Shown here: one piece after another, positions 23,739 to 33,914 of the stretch | Position numbering within the stretch: position 1 is the first letter of the stretch | Layout: every line of letters starts with the position of its first letter | Source: Candidatus Woesearchaeota archaeon | Lineage (GTDB): Archaea; Nanobdellota; Nanobdellia; Woesearchaeales; GW2011-AR9 | DNA: 64,000 nt | Assembly (NCBI GenBank): GCA_016188115.1 | Contig: JACPIK010000002.1 | Span: forward strand, 1,190,077 to 1,254,076 | Direction of reading: 5' to 3' | Notes under the pieces: model-generated | Seen by the model: the letters and a program-made list of their open reading frames with translations, nothing else | What the model was told of the DNA's origin: nothing | Database searches by the model: none | Made by a program: the position numbers and the translations under genes

Positions 23739-26700
23739 ATGACAACAGATGGCGGTTCAGGATCAAAAGTAGTTCCATCAGGTCAACCTCCCTCTTCTGC
23801 TCAACGCACTGATAATCAATGGTTTGCTACAGATCAACCTCAACCAGTGTCTCATGATATTGTCGCACATGCAACCCATACTGATGGACTTGATGGGGTT
23901 ATTGCAGCTGCCCAAACTGTTGATCCTCATGCGAAAACTCTTCCTGCGAGTCAGAGTGGCATGGATAGCACTACTGTCGCCGCAGCATTAGAAGCACAAC
24001 CAACTGCACCTACTGTAACTGCTCCTGATACTTCTGTATCTTCTTCTCCAGCTTCACAAATTGTTGAATTAGGTGCTCTTGATTCTCAGGCTCAACCTGT
24101 CGCTGATGCGCTAAGAGATCCTGGAACGGTTAGTTATGGAAGTATTCCAGACATAGATCATCATAGCATACAGTGGGATCCTGCGCAAATCGCTCTAGCT
24201 TCTCAAGCTAGAACTGGTGCAGTTGGTAATGAGTTCGATCTAGATGGTTTTGATGAAACTGCTCTAAATTCTAGTCCTAGAGATACTCAACCTCTCCCAC
24301 CTCTTGCTGATCCTCGTAGAGCTATAACTCAACGCCTAGATCCATCATCAGCTCCAACAGCTCCACTTCAAGGCATGCCTATTATCCCTCCTTCCGCTCC
24401 TAGGTCTCCACTTTTAAGAATAGCCGAAGAACCTATCGATCTAGGACTAAGGCCTACTTCCCCTGCGGACTCTGCAGGAGAAATAACTCCTGCTCCTTTA
24501 GCTGTATTTCCAACACTACCTCCAGAACCAGCGCAACGACCCTCATTAGAATTACTCGTTGGTGATCTTTCTCGTGTCGGAGTTGGTCCTTCATTTGGAA
24601 GTCGTCTTCGTGAGGCAAAAGCAAATCCTCAATTATCTTTCTATCAACCAAGATATACCTCAACTCGTCAACAAGGATCAATTACCGGCGTAGCTGATCG
24701 AGGGTACTGGTCAGAATCCGGCGTTGCTGCGCTAGTGCATCGCTATGGTCCAGATCAACCTATTTTCTCTTTTCCTATTGGGCATAATCTAAGAGCTACA
24801 AATTTTGTAAGAGAACAAGGCGCTTCTCTGGGAGTCTTTATAGAAGGCCGTTTTAGCGCTAATGATACTACTAAACGAGGTCTTCTTACACATCTTCAAA
24901 CTGCAGAATACGAAACGATTGATCTAACCACTGTTGCAGCCGATGTTGAAAGAAAAACTGACATTCGGTCTACCTCCTCCTATAGTCTTACTCGTCTTGC
25001 ATCTCCTCGTCATGATGGTGAGTTTCTTTATGTTTTACGTAATGGCAATATTGCTATTCAACTCACGGCTCCTGGAATTATTAGTCCAGATCAAGACGAT
25101 TTTGTCTCTGTTCCACAGCTCTTCGCGCATCTTGCCCGACGACCATTCGTTCCAGATTATATTCAGCGAAAATTAACTATTGATGAAAATATATTTGAAC
25201 ATGCAAAAGACACATTTTGGAATGCGAATCAATATACTGTTCTTACAAAAGAAGGTAATCCTATCACTAAACAACGCGATACGCTTACTCCAGGAGATGT
25301 CGTTGCCATAAATGATTCTGTATATTTCATGGGAGTTGTTACAAATGAGGGCGCAAAAGAGATTCATCCCTTCTTTATGGGCGACTCTTCACTCTTCGAC
25401 ACCAGCCGTAACCAAGATCTTGCAAGACGAGGACAGCGAGAATTATATCTTCATGGGGATTCTACTATTCGTGGTGCAATAACTGCTCAAAGCTTAGAAG
25501 GTCGTTTTCAAGGTAGAAATTATTCTAACATAGATAATGTGCCTGCATTTTCTCTCGTATCTGCTGTCGACGGTCAAGACAAACGTCGCTTTGTGTATGT
25601 AGGTGAAACTCTAGTAGAAGTAAGTAAATTCTATGGGTTTGGTGCATCTCGCCCTGCAACAGTTGCAGTTCTTGTACAGCCTACCCCTATCCCTATCCCT
25701 ATCCCTATCCCTGAAGCTGCAATACGGGAAAATACTTCTCCTCAAGTATCACAAGAACCTGAAGAAGTATCTACTGGAAGGTATAACACCGGTGCAAGCT
25801 CAATACCGCCTGCTCGTCAAGAAGTAGCAAGTGAAGCACCTGTAGAATTAGATCCTAACGATCTGGTCGAAGAACCTCCTGAAAGTGGTCATCCCTCTGG
25901 ACGTGCTACCCCTCCTCCGCTACTTGCTTCACCTCCTCCTTTACCTAGGGCAGCTGGTGATGGGGTTGAAAGTTTGCGTCCTGCATACCTTCTTCCTGAT
26001 GATTCTCTAGACGCTGCTCCTACACCTGCTCGAGTATTCGCACCACCTAGGCCTATGGCACCGCCAGATATTGGCACAGATGATACCATTGATTTATCTG
26101 CTCAACCTCCTGCTAGAAGAGCAGCATCTGCTTTACCAGCTAGACCTGTTCCTAGCTTGCCACGCGCAACAGATCAACCTGCTTCAGATCGAACGTATCC
26201 TTGGACTCCAACGGCAGACATTCAAGCTGCTACTTATACTATTGATAATGACACTTTTAATACGATTGGCCTTCGTAATGGTAATAGTGGTTTATCATCA
26301 ATTAAAGGATTAGGAGAAGAATCTCAAATTGCATCTATTGCCGGTTCGCTCTATCTTGTCACCCGTGCTCCTCTTTCTTCTAGTTCTCAAAGCGAAATTG
26401 TTCCAAGCGAAATTGTTCCTCTTGGTTGGAAAGAAGTACGAGTAGAAAGACAAAGCACCGCATATAGTCTTGAAGATAGTGTACAAGTAACTCTGCGCCA
26501 TGCAGCGCAAACTACTCAAGATCTAAGAACCGAAACTATCTTAGATGGGAATTTCATCAGTGCTATAGATATCAACAATGTGGTAAAAGGTCTTGTTGGA
26601 AATATAGGATATGTCGCAAATAGTAATGGTACTCTTACTCATTTAATCCGACTAAAAAATTCACAAAAACCTACTGTTGGTCCATGGGAATATCGTCACA

Positions 26701-28478
26701 TTGATGCAACGCCTGATGGCGTACGACATCGCTTTGTGAGTGTGCAACAAGAGTACGTTAGAACCGCAAAAGATAACATTCCTCTTGAAACTGAAAGAGA
26801 AAATCTTGAAAAGGCAATTCTGCATAAAGAAGATTATGTGCCTGTTTATGATTTGTCTCGAAGAGTAATGGTTAATTCTTCTCAAGTTGCAGCTGGTGAT
26901 CTTGTAGCAAAAAACGGAAAGCTCTTTTATATATATCAAAATACTGATCCCCGAACTAAGCATCGAAAAGCATTAGGTGTTGTTGCCGTCGGCAATGCTG
27001 TTGCTGATCTGGGTATGGTTATGGAATATCCTGGTGTAGCCGAACCTACTTTCATAGACCGGAGCACAGAAACCATTAATCTCGAGCAAACGCTTACAGT
27101 AGACGGTAAAAGGCAGAAGTTACGTGATATCCATTCCAATACTCTCAGCGTTGCGCTTGATACTAAAGGCAACGAACATTATTTCTTCACCATTGGTTCT
27201 ATACATACAGAGATCTCCAGACCACGAGGTCATGCTCTTGAAGATGTCCTTGATCACAACACCTATGATGTATTAAAATTTGAAAGTGGAAGAAGATACG
27301 CTGATCAAGCAAGCCATATTCCTAATGCAGAATTAGTCAAAATGTGGAAAGATACAACACCAAAAGGTGTCTATGTCGTTGTTGAAAAAGAAGTTCAAGG
27401 GGAAAGGAATGTAAAAGGTATGGCTGTTGAATACCTTGACAACCATGGTCGTCTTCAACCATTTCATGACGGTGTAAAACAAGCTGCTACTGCTCTTAAT
27501 ACTATGGGGGTAGACATGGCTCAAGTCTATGAACGAATTAAGCAAGCCTATCCTCTTACAAATTTTGGCAACTTAATGCAAGCTCCTGCATCCGTTCAGC
27601 CAGGTCTTGCTGCACAAATTCTCGCTCAAGCTCGCGCACCACCTGTTCCTTCCCCGGCACAACGATCTCCTGCTCCTCCAGTTCGAGTTTCCATTCCAAG
27701 ACAAGCTATCTCAACGTCTCCCTCATTTGAACCATGGTATAGTAGTCGTGGGGCTAAATATGCCTTAGCAGGATTAGCAATTGTAGGCGCTGCTGCAGCG
27801 GTGACAATTGGTGTTGTAAAATATCAACAAAATAATCCTTCTGTGCCGGCTGTAGTTTCAGCTCCTCCTTCTCTTACTTCAGTACAACCAGAAGTTATGA
27901 GAGAATCAATCCCTGCAGGAATCGTGTCTCGTCCTGTTGATGCGCAAGTACCTTTAGCACCTGCTTCAACGTATGTTTCTGCAGCTCCTGCCACTAAAGC
28001 TCCTGCGCTTGCAACTGCAGCACCCTCTGCAGCATACGTGCCTGCACCAGCTACTCAGCCTCCAACTCTTCCCCCTATTCCGCCAACCGCAGCACCTTCA
28101 TATGTTTCAGCACCCGCAACACAAGCACCTTCAGCAGCGTATCAACCTGCAACAGCTCCGGCAGCAGACTCTGCAAGAACAGCGCCAGCTATTGTTCGTC
28201 CTTCACGTGAAACAGGTCAATCTCAATTCTATGTTGATTTATTTACTCTAGCTCAAAATGATGCACCAAACCAACAAGTACGAGATCATGTCGCAGCATA
28301 TTGTAAAGAAGCTTTTGGTCCAGGAACACAAGTGCTAGATTCTTCTTACTCCCTTTCTGCACTTGTCACAGACATGCTTGGTGAATTCAAAAAAGATGAT
28401 CAACAACATCCTTCATTTGGACAAGTACAGCAATATCTCTCTAGGTTAAATGTTACAGGAAATATTTTCTGCAGATAA
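23739..28478 (+). CDS. Giant single-TM envelope protein with duplicated domain, unknown function
   Basis: 1,579 residues from ATG 23739 (Shine-Dalgarno GGTGAG; TATA TTTATATAAAC upstream). The first ~270 residues are Pro/Ala/Ser-rich. A globular region (about 280-630) follows, then a Pro-rich linker starting with (IP)n, a second globular region (about 830-1290), a membrane helix at about 1341-1360, an Ala/Pro/Thr stalk and an ~85-residue C-terminal domain with two Cys. Residues ~476-628 and ~1020-1157 look duplicated: GDVVAINDSVYF matches GDLVAKNGKLFY, and FVYVGETLVEVS matches FFTIGSIHTEIS. No signal peptide; the positive residues before the helix suggest a large cytosolic N-terminal part and an external C-terminus (inference). 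No known family recognised. Confidence 0.85.
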   Translation: MTTDGGSGSKVVPSGQPPSSAQRTDNQWFATDQPQPVSHDIVAHATHTDGLDGVIAAAQTVDPHAKTLPASQSGMDSTTVAAALEAQPTAPTVTAPDTSVSSSPASQIVELGALDSQAQPVADALRDPGTVSYGSIPDIDHHSIQWDPAQIALASQARTGAVGNEFDLDGFDETALNSSPRDTQPLPPLADPRRAITQRLDPSSAPTAPLQGMPIIPPSAPRSPLLRIAEEPIDLGLRPTSPADSAGEITPAPLAVFPTLPPEPAQRPSLELLVGDLSRVGVGPSFGSRLREAKANPQLSFYQPRYTSTRQQGSITGVADRGYWSESGVAALVHRYGPDQPIFSFPIGHNLRATNFVREQGASLGVFIEGRFSANDTTKRGLLTHLQTAEYETIDLTTVAADVERKTDIRSTSSYSLTRLASPRHDGEFLYVLRNGNIAIQLTAPGIISPDQDDFVSVPQLFAHLARRPFVPDYIQRKLTIDENIFEHAKDTFWNANQYTVLTKEGNPITKQRDTLTPGDVVAINDSVYFMGVVTNEGAKEIHPFFMGDSSLFDTSRNQDLARRGQRELYLHGDSTIRGAITAQSLEGRFQGRNYSNIDNVPAFSLVSAVDGQDKRRFVYVGETLVEVSKFYGFGASRPATVAVLVQPTPIPIPIPIPEAAIRENTSPQVSQEPEEVSTGRYNTGASSIPPARQEVASEAPVELDPNDLVEEPPESGHPSGRATPPPLLASPPPLPRAAGDGVESLRPAYLLPDDSLDAAPTPARVFAPPRPMAPPDIGTDDTIDLSAQPPARRAASALPARPVPSLPRATDQPASDRTYPWTPTADIQAATYTIDNDTFNTIGLRNGNSGLSSIKGLGEESQIASIAGSLYLVTRAPLSSSSQSEIVPSEIVPLGWKEVRVERQSTAYSLEDSVQVTLRHAAQTTQDLRTETILDGNFISAIDINNVVKGLVGNIGYVANSNGTLTHLIRLKNSQKPTVGPWEYRHIDATPDGVRHRFVSVQQEYVRTAKDNIPLETERENLEKAILHKEDYVPVYDLSRRVMVNSSQVAAGDLVAKNGKLFYIYQNTDPRTKHRKALGVVAVGNAVADLGMVMEYPGVAEPTFIDRSTETINLEQTLTVDGKRQKLRDIHSNTLSVALDTKGNEHYFFTIGSIHTEISRPRGHALEDVLDHNTYDVLKFESGRRYADQASHIPNAELVKMWKDTTPKGVYVVVEKEVQGERNVKGMAVEYLDNHGRLQPFHDGVKQAATALNTMGVDMAQVYERIKQAYPLTNFGNLMQAPASVQPGLAAQILAQARAPPVPSPAQRSPAPPVRVSIPRQAISTSPSFEPWYSSRGAKYALAGLAIVGAAAAVTIGVVKYQQNNPSVPAVVSAPPSLTSVQPEVMRESIPAGIVSRPVDAQVPLAPASTYVSAAPATKAPALATAAPSAAYVPAPATQPPTLPPIPPTAAPSYVSAPATQAPSAAYQPATAPAADSARTAPAIVRPSRETGQSQFYVDLFTLAQNDAPNQQVRDHVAAYCKEAFGPGTQVLDSSYSLSALVTDMLGEFKKDDQQHPSFGQVQQYLSRLNVTGNIFCR
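25681..25713. repeat. Hexamer repeat CCTATC in coding sequence
   Basis: About five near-identical CCTATC units encode the Ile-Pro alternation in the linker of the giant protein. It is a simple repeat prone to slippage in multiples of two codons, which would keep the frame. Confidence 0.8.
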
Positions 28479-28567
28479 TAATGTTACTACTATCAAAAAA
28501 CAAAAAAGACAAAAGTTTTATAAACCAATGTCCACTTTGGAGTAGTAATAGAAGGTGATCCTCTACC

Positions 28568-30334
28568 ATGAAAACCACTTATGCAGCCCTAACTGGAATC
28601 GTTCTCGCACTTAGTAATACCTATGCCGAAGCTAAAACTCCTGAAGAAATTTTAAATGACGGAGCACAAAGGAAAGGAAGAACTGTTGTTGGATACAGTC
28701 CAGATGCAGTTCAAAAAGCAGCAGATGCATGGAAAGAAGAACTTAGAAAATTACAAAAAGAAAATACTACCTGTGATGCTCGTTTATTATCTTGTCAAAC
28801 TCAACTTGAAGCAGCTCCTAAACCAAAAGCAAAACTTCTTCCAGATTGTCGTTATGCTTTTGCAAATGAAGCAAGTTCTAACCCTGATTATGAAGGACTT
28901 GTTGGTGTTCGTGCTAACTCTATAACTGATTCTCGTCTTGAAACCGTCATTCGAGAGGCTCCTCGCCTTACCATTCGTAACGAAAACGGAAGTGTTGAAT
29001 GCGTCGGTTTAGGTATCACCAAAACCATTGAAGTGCCTGGTCCTGAACGAAAAGTGGAAGTGCCTGTTCTTCAACTCATCCCTCCTATTGTTGTTGGTGA
29101 ACGTCAAACTGCTTATATTGAAGATCTTTGTATGGTTGATGGTTCTGTGCGAACATATACTCAAAGCGTTGCATTTAATGATAGTTCACAACGTGTTAGC
29201 TCTAATGATAAAGGAGTTAACAATACTATGTTGCCATTAAAGTATGCAGTCGATCAAGTTAGTTCTCTGGGCACTTTCAACATTGATGAGAAAGGAAATA
29301 TTGCGTGGACTCCTCCTGAAAAATGTAAAGATATTGGTCCTGGAACCGTCATTGTAAATTGGTATACTGTCTCTGATGAAAATGGTGGAATTAGCACTAC
29401 CTCTCAACCAGTGCCTATCACCTTGACTCTTGCTAATCGTCCAGCAACAGAGAAACAAGTTAATGATCTTGGCGAGAAATTAGATCTCATCGTTGACAAC
29501 ACTACCTCTGCTGTTGGATATAGTCTCACTCCTTTCGTTGGCATCGCTGATGGCAACGGCGTAACTGGCGCATCTGGTAGCGTTCATTATGATACTAAAC
29601 GCTTTGAAGTAGGATTTGGCATTGGCGTTTTGAGACTCTTTGGCGATGGTCAAAAATCAACGACAACGCATAACCCTACCAGCCGCTATGAAACTCTTGC
29701 TAATAGTTGTCCTGCCGAATTTGCAGCAATTGGGATTACTGACTGTCAACGAACTCTCGAAGAATCTACTCTTCAAGAAAGAAGCGCAACATCTCCTTGG
29801 TCCGTGAATGCAGTTGCATCTTTTACTCCCTATCTTCATGCAGGAGAAAACTTCACCCTTACTGCAACTGGATTATTTTATGATAACGTAACCTTTGAAG
29901 GAGAATCACAGGGAAATCAAACTCTACGAACTCCTCAAGTACGTGACCTAAATACCAGTGCATGGCAAAATGATCCTAATCAAAATCCTCTCACCACGGG
30001 AGGACCTGCAGCAACACCCTCCACAAATCCACAACACCACTTTGGTCTTGGCGCAACTGTTAATGCGCTCTGGCATGGGGCATATCGTGTAGATGGATTT
30101 GAAGGCGGACCTTTTGCTGGCGTAAATTATGCTATCAAAGACCAAGATCTTAATGCTACGGCTGGAGCAGGTGTAGGATATGCTTTTGGTGAAAGCGGAA
30201 TTCAACTTGTTCCTAATCTCCAATTCGGTCTTACCACCGGCCAAGATCCAAGCCTTATGTTTGGTCTTACTCTACGCAATAGTCCACAAATTCATTATAA
30301 TAAACCTAGTGATGATGTAACGGGTGGAAAATAA
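28568..30334 (+). CDS. Secreted protein with predicted C-terminal beta barrel
   Basis: 588 residues. A signal peptide (MKTTYAALTGIVLALSNTYAEA) is followed by a short coiled coil (WKEELRKLQKENTTCDARL), a region with Cys residues, and an Ig/cadherin-like domain (~200-285). Residues ~305-588 show alternating polar/hydrophobic strands with Gly and aromatic girdles, such as 'YSLTPFVGIADGNG', 'FEVGFGIGVLRLFG', 'HHFGLGATVNALWHGAYRV' and 'PSLMFGLTLR', the look of an outer-membrane-type beta barrel. Shine-Dalgarno AAGGTGATCC and TATA TTTTATAAACC are upstream. It lies 89 nt after the giant protein and directly before the TSP3 giant, so they probably share expression. Barrel prediction is inference. Confidence 0.82.
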   Translation: MKTTYAALTGIVLALSNTYAEAKTPEEILNDGAQRKGRTVVGYSPDAVQKAADAWKEELRKLQKENTTCDARLLSCQTQLEAAPKPKAKLLPDCRYAFANEASSNPDYEGLVGVRANSITDSRLETVIREAPRLTIRNENGSVECVGLGITKTIEVPGPERKVEVPVLQLIPPIVVGERQTAYIEDLCMVDGSVRTYTQSVAFNDSSQRVSSNDKGVNNTMLPLKYAVDQVSSLGTFNIDEKGNIAWTPPEKCKDIGPGTVIVNWYTVSDENGGISTTSQPVPITLTLANRPATEKQVNDLGEKLDLIVDNTTSAVGYSLTPFVGIADGNGVTGASGSVHYDTKRFEVGFGIGVLRLFGDGQKSTTTHNPTSRYETLANSCPAEFAAIGITDCQRTLEESTLQERSATSPWSVNAVASFTPYLHAGENFTLTATGLFYDNVTFEGESQGNQTLRTPQVRDLNTSAWQNDPNQNPLTTGGPAATPSTNPQHHFGLGATVNALWHGAYRVDGFEGGPFAGVNYAIKDQDLNATAGAGVGYAFGESGIQLVPNLQFGLTTGQDPSLMFGLTLRNSPQIHYNKPSDDVTGGK

Positions 30335-30335
30335 A

Positions 30336-33300
30336 ATGAGAATGAAAACTGGTCTTGTGAGTGTTTTTTTGCTGATTCTGCTTTGTGCAGGATTTGCCAG
30401 CGCAGGTGACGTTTCTGTCTTTAGTAATTGGGCAGGAACTGCGGACCGCGCTATTCCCTTTCATGCGAACGATGCAAACCAACTTCATCGATTTGGTGTG
30501 CAAGCAGCCGGAGAACGCAATGTTCCATTTGATATTCTTATTGAACTACGCCAAAATAATCGCCAGTTAGTAGTATACGATTCTATTAATAATTTCCTTG
30601 ACAATGCCAATGGCAATCATTACAATCAAAACTTTGTGGTAAATGCTGGTGCTCGTGGCATTCGCTTTGATCAACCACTCGAAGTACGATCCAGAGTTAC
30701 CAACGCTAACAATGCGCGTGATACTCTTACTAGCACTCTTACTCTATGTCCTGATCTTAACAATAACGATGTCTGCGACGGACCTGATGATGTCTGTGAA
30801 GACCGCGATAATGATAACACCTGTGACGAACAAGACAACTGCCCAGCTGATGCAAACGAAAACCAAGCGGACCAAGATAATGACAATGTTGGCGATGCCT
30901 GTGATGATGATTGCAGCGGTGACGATGATAATGATAACCTCTGTAACGAACAAGATAATTGCCCAGACAATGCAAACGAAAACCAAGCAGATCGCGATGG
31001 TGATGGAATCGGTGACGCGTGTGATCGTAACAATCCTCCTCGCTTTGTACCTGATCCCCTTCCTGACTTTCCTTCCATTATTATTCTTCCAGCAGGATAT
31101 GAACGACTCCCTAATGAACAATTTATGATTGAATTTTTAGGACAAGATGCAGATAATGATGAACTCTCTTTTGTCTTTGAAGACTTTGGACGCAACCTTC
31201 CTGGATTTAGCCAGTTTCCTCAAACCATGATCTTTCGCGATCTTGGACGAGGCAACGACAATGCTCGTTGGTCTGGACGAATTGCCCAAGAAGGACGGTA
31301 TGCTTTCCGCGTTACTGTCTCTGATGGTCTTGCGCAAACATCTCAAATTTTTGCATTATTAATTCGAAATCCTCCTCAATGCGCTGATGCTGATGGCGAT
31401 GGCATTTGTGACGAAGACGATGTCTGCCGCGGCAACGATGCTGCTGGTGACCGTGATCGTGACGGCATCTGTGACAATCTTGATAACTGCCCTGCCAATG
31501 CTAATCCTAACCAAGCTGATGCTGATGGTGACGGAGTAGGTGATGTCTGTGATGTTTGCCCTCAAGACGCGCAGGATCAATGTAATCTCTGCCCACAAGG
31601 TGACCAAGATCGTGATGGCATCTGTGATAACGAAGATAATTGCCCAGCAATTCCAAACCCTAATCAAGCTGATCAAGATGGCGATGGCATCGGCGATGTC
31701 TGTGATATTTGCGTTCTTGATCCAAATAATGATGCTGATGGGGATGGTCTATGTGCCAATATTGATCGATGCGATGATGACCCTGCTAATGATGCAGACC
31801 GTGATGGTATTTGTGGCAACCTTGACAACTGCCCTGCTGTACCTAATCCTAACCAAGAAGATCTCGACGGTGATCGTGTTGGCGATGCCTGTGACATATG
31901 CTTTGGCAACAACGCTGCCGGCGATGTAGATGGCGATGGCATCTGTGGCAATCTTGATCAATGTGTAGGTGACGATGCTGCTGGCGACCAAGATCGTGAT
32001 GGAATATGTAATAATGCTGACAACTGCCCAGCCAATGCAAACCCCAACCAAGAAGATCTTGACAATGATGGTATTGGCGACGCGTGTGATATGTGCCGTG
32101 GCGATAATGCTGCGGGCGATATTGACCGTGATGGTATCTGCGGTAATCTTGATCAATGCCCTGGTCAGAACGATCAAATTGATGCTAATAATAATGGTAT
32201 TCCTGACTGCTTAGAAGAAGAACCTCTCTGCCCTCAAGGTGACCAAGACAATGATGGTGTTTGTGATAATGTAGACAATTGTCCTGCCGTTCGCAATCCT
32301 AATCAGGAAGACGATGACAATGATGGAATTGGAAATGTATGTGACATCTGTTTAGATATTGATGGTGATGGTATCTGTGCTAATATTGACAATTGTCCTA
32401 ATATTATCAATCCTGATCAAGCTGATGCTGATGGTGACGGAATCGGTGATGCCTGTGACATTTGCCCTGAAGGCGATGTTGATGGTGATGGCATCTGTGG
32501 CGGACTTGATAACTGTCCTAACGTAGATAACCAAGATCAAGCCGATGCTAATAACGACGGTATTGGTGATGCCTGTGATGTCAATTGTCCTGGCGATGCT
32601 GATGCTGACGGAATTTGCGACAATGTAGACAACTGCCCTGCAGTTCAAAATCGCGGACAAGAAGATCTTGACAATGATGGTATTGGCGATGCATGTGATC
32701 TCTGTATTGATGTGGATCAAGATGATATCTGTGATAATGTCGATCCTTGCCCTAACGATCAAAACAATCAATGCAATATCTGCCCACAAGGCGATCAAGA
32801 TAACGATGGTGTCTGTGATAATATCGATAACTGTCCTGCCGTACCTAATCCTAACCAAGTTGATGTAGACGGTGATGGTATTGGTAATGCCTGTGACGTA
32901 TGCCCAGTTGATGCGCAAAATCAATGTAATGTTTGCCCTGACGCTGACAACGATGGTGTCTGTGACAACCAAGATCAATGTATTGGCGACGACCGTGTAG
33001 GAGATCGTGATAATGATGGCATCTGTGATGATCGCGATATTTGTCCTGACCTCAATGACGATGAGAACCCTAACGGTATTGATGATGCGAACAATAATGG
33101 TATTCCCGATTGTTTAGAACCAGGTCAAGGAAATAATGGTCCTGTGATTGTGTCACGTCCTATTGATATCACTACTGAACATAAACAGTATGCTTATGAT
33201 GTTATTGCTCGTGATGATAATGGAGATCAATTAGTGTACAGCTTACGCGAAGCACCAGCTGGCATGACTATTGATCAACAAGGTCATATCCATTGGGAAG

Positions 33301-33737
33301 CAGAAAATGAGGGGACAGAACGCGTCATTGTTGAAGTAACTGATGGTCAATCTACAGCAGTACAACAATATAGCCTTCGTGTTCGCAGTGACTTTCGTGG
33401 AGTTCAACTCTCTCACGTTTCATTAACCGAAGAATTTGTCCAACCAGGAGATCATACTTCAGTAACCACTATCATCAATAATGAAGGTTCAGTAGATCTT
33501 GAGGACCTCCGTGTTACTGTGGCAGTTCCTCAATTAGGATTTACTCGTTCAAGTGTTTTGTTTGACCTTGATAATGGGGAATCTGATAATCGTGAGGTTG
33601 TTATTCAAGTTCCTTATGGTACACCTAATGGTCAATATCTTGTGAAAGTAACTGCGAAAGCAGACGCATTCCATGAAGTTGCTTATCGTTACCTCACTGT
33701 TGATGATAACCAACCTTCAGGATGGTTTTGGAATTAG
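30336..33737 (+). CDS. Large secreted TSP3 calcium-repeat protein with Ig-like and S-layer-type C-terminal domains
   Basis: 1,133 residues from ATG 30336, one base after the previous stop codon; a GTG 12 nt earlier is less likely. A signal peptide (MRMKTGLVSVFLLILLCAGFASA) is followed by an ~120-residue beta domain, TSP3 repeats, an Ig-like domain (~240-350), and then a very long array of TSP3 motifs (DNCPAVPNPNQ-x-D-x-DGIGDAC). Next come a cadherin/He_PIG-like domain ('ITTEHKQYAYDVIARDDNGDQLVYSL') and a last ~100-residue domain containing VTVAVPQLGFTRSS that recurs in the next two surface proteins. No C-terminal membrane helix. Each TSP3 unit should bind Ca, giving a rigid Ca-dependent rod. 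Confidence 0.9.
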   Translation: MRMKTGLVSVFLLILLCAGFASAGDVSVFSNWAGTADRAIPFHANDANQLHRFGVQAAGERNVPFDILIELRQNNRQLVVYDSINNFLDNANGNHYNQNFVVNAGARGIRFDQPLEVRSRVTNANNARDTLTSTLTLCPDLNNNDVCDGPDDVCEDRDNDNTCDEQDNCPADANENQADQDNDNVGDACDDDCSGDDDNDNLCNEQDNCPDNANENQADRDGDGIGDACDRNNPPRFVPDPLPDFPSIIILPAGYERLPNEQFMIEFLGQDADNDELSFVFEDFGRNLPGFSQFPQTMIFRDLGRGNDNARWSGRIAQEGRYAFRVTVSDGLAQTSQIFALLIRNPPQCADADGDGICDEDDVCRGNDAAGDRDRDGICDNLDNCPANANPNQADADGDGVGDVCDVCPQDAQDQCNLCPQGDQDRDGICDNEDNCPAIPNPNQADQDGDGIGDVCDICVLDPNNDADGDGLCANIDRCDDDPANDADRDGICGNLDNCPAVPNPNQEDLDGDRVGDACDICFGNNAAGDVDGDGICGNLDQCVGDDAAGDQDRDGICNNADNCPANANPNQEDLDNDGIGDACDMCRGDNAAGDIDRDGICGNLDQCPGQNDQIDANNNGIPDCLEEEPLCPQGDQDNDGVCDNVDNCPAVRNPNQEDDDNDGIGNVCDICLDIDGDGICANIDNCPNIINPDQADADGDGIGDACDICPEGDVDGDGICGGLDNCPNVDNQDQADANNDGIGDACDVNCPGDADADGICDNVDNCPAVQNRGQEDLDNDGIGDACDLCIDVDQDDICDNVDPCPNDQNNQCNICPQGDQDNDGVCDNIDNCPAVPNPNQVDVDGDGIGNACDVCPVDAQNQCNVCPDADNDGVCDNQDQCIGDDRVGDRDNDGICDDRDICPDLNDDENPNGIDDANNNGIPDCLEPGQGNNGPVIVSRPIDITTEHKQYAYDVIARDDNGDQLVYSLREAPAGMTIDQQGHIHWEAENEGTERVIVEVTDGQSTAVQQYSLRVRSDFRGVQLSHVSLTEEFVQPGDHTSVTTIINNEGSVDLEDLRVTVAVPQLGFTRSSVLFDLDNGESDNREVVIQVPYGTPNGQYLVKVTAKADAFHEVAYRYLTVDDNQPSGWFWN

Positions 33738-33914
33738 AAATTATTTTTATTATTTTTAAATCTCTAAATTTCCTAACTGCTCTTCGGTTGCTCTTTAATT
33801 AAACAAGTCAAATTAAACAACTCAAAAATGTACGCCTGTACACTAAGAACGTACCTCTGTGCGTCAAGATTAAAAAATTCAAACTCTCCTGGTGATAGAC
33901 GTTTGGATTAAAGT

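Noticed and set aside
30671-32978. Long open frames antisense to the TSP3 giant
   Set aside because: They are low-complexity shadows of the Asp-rich repeats with no start signals, promoters or recognisable domains.
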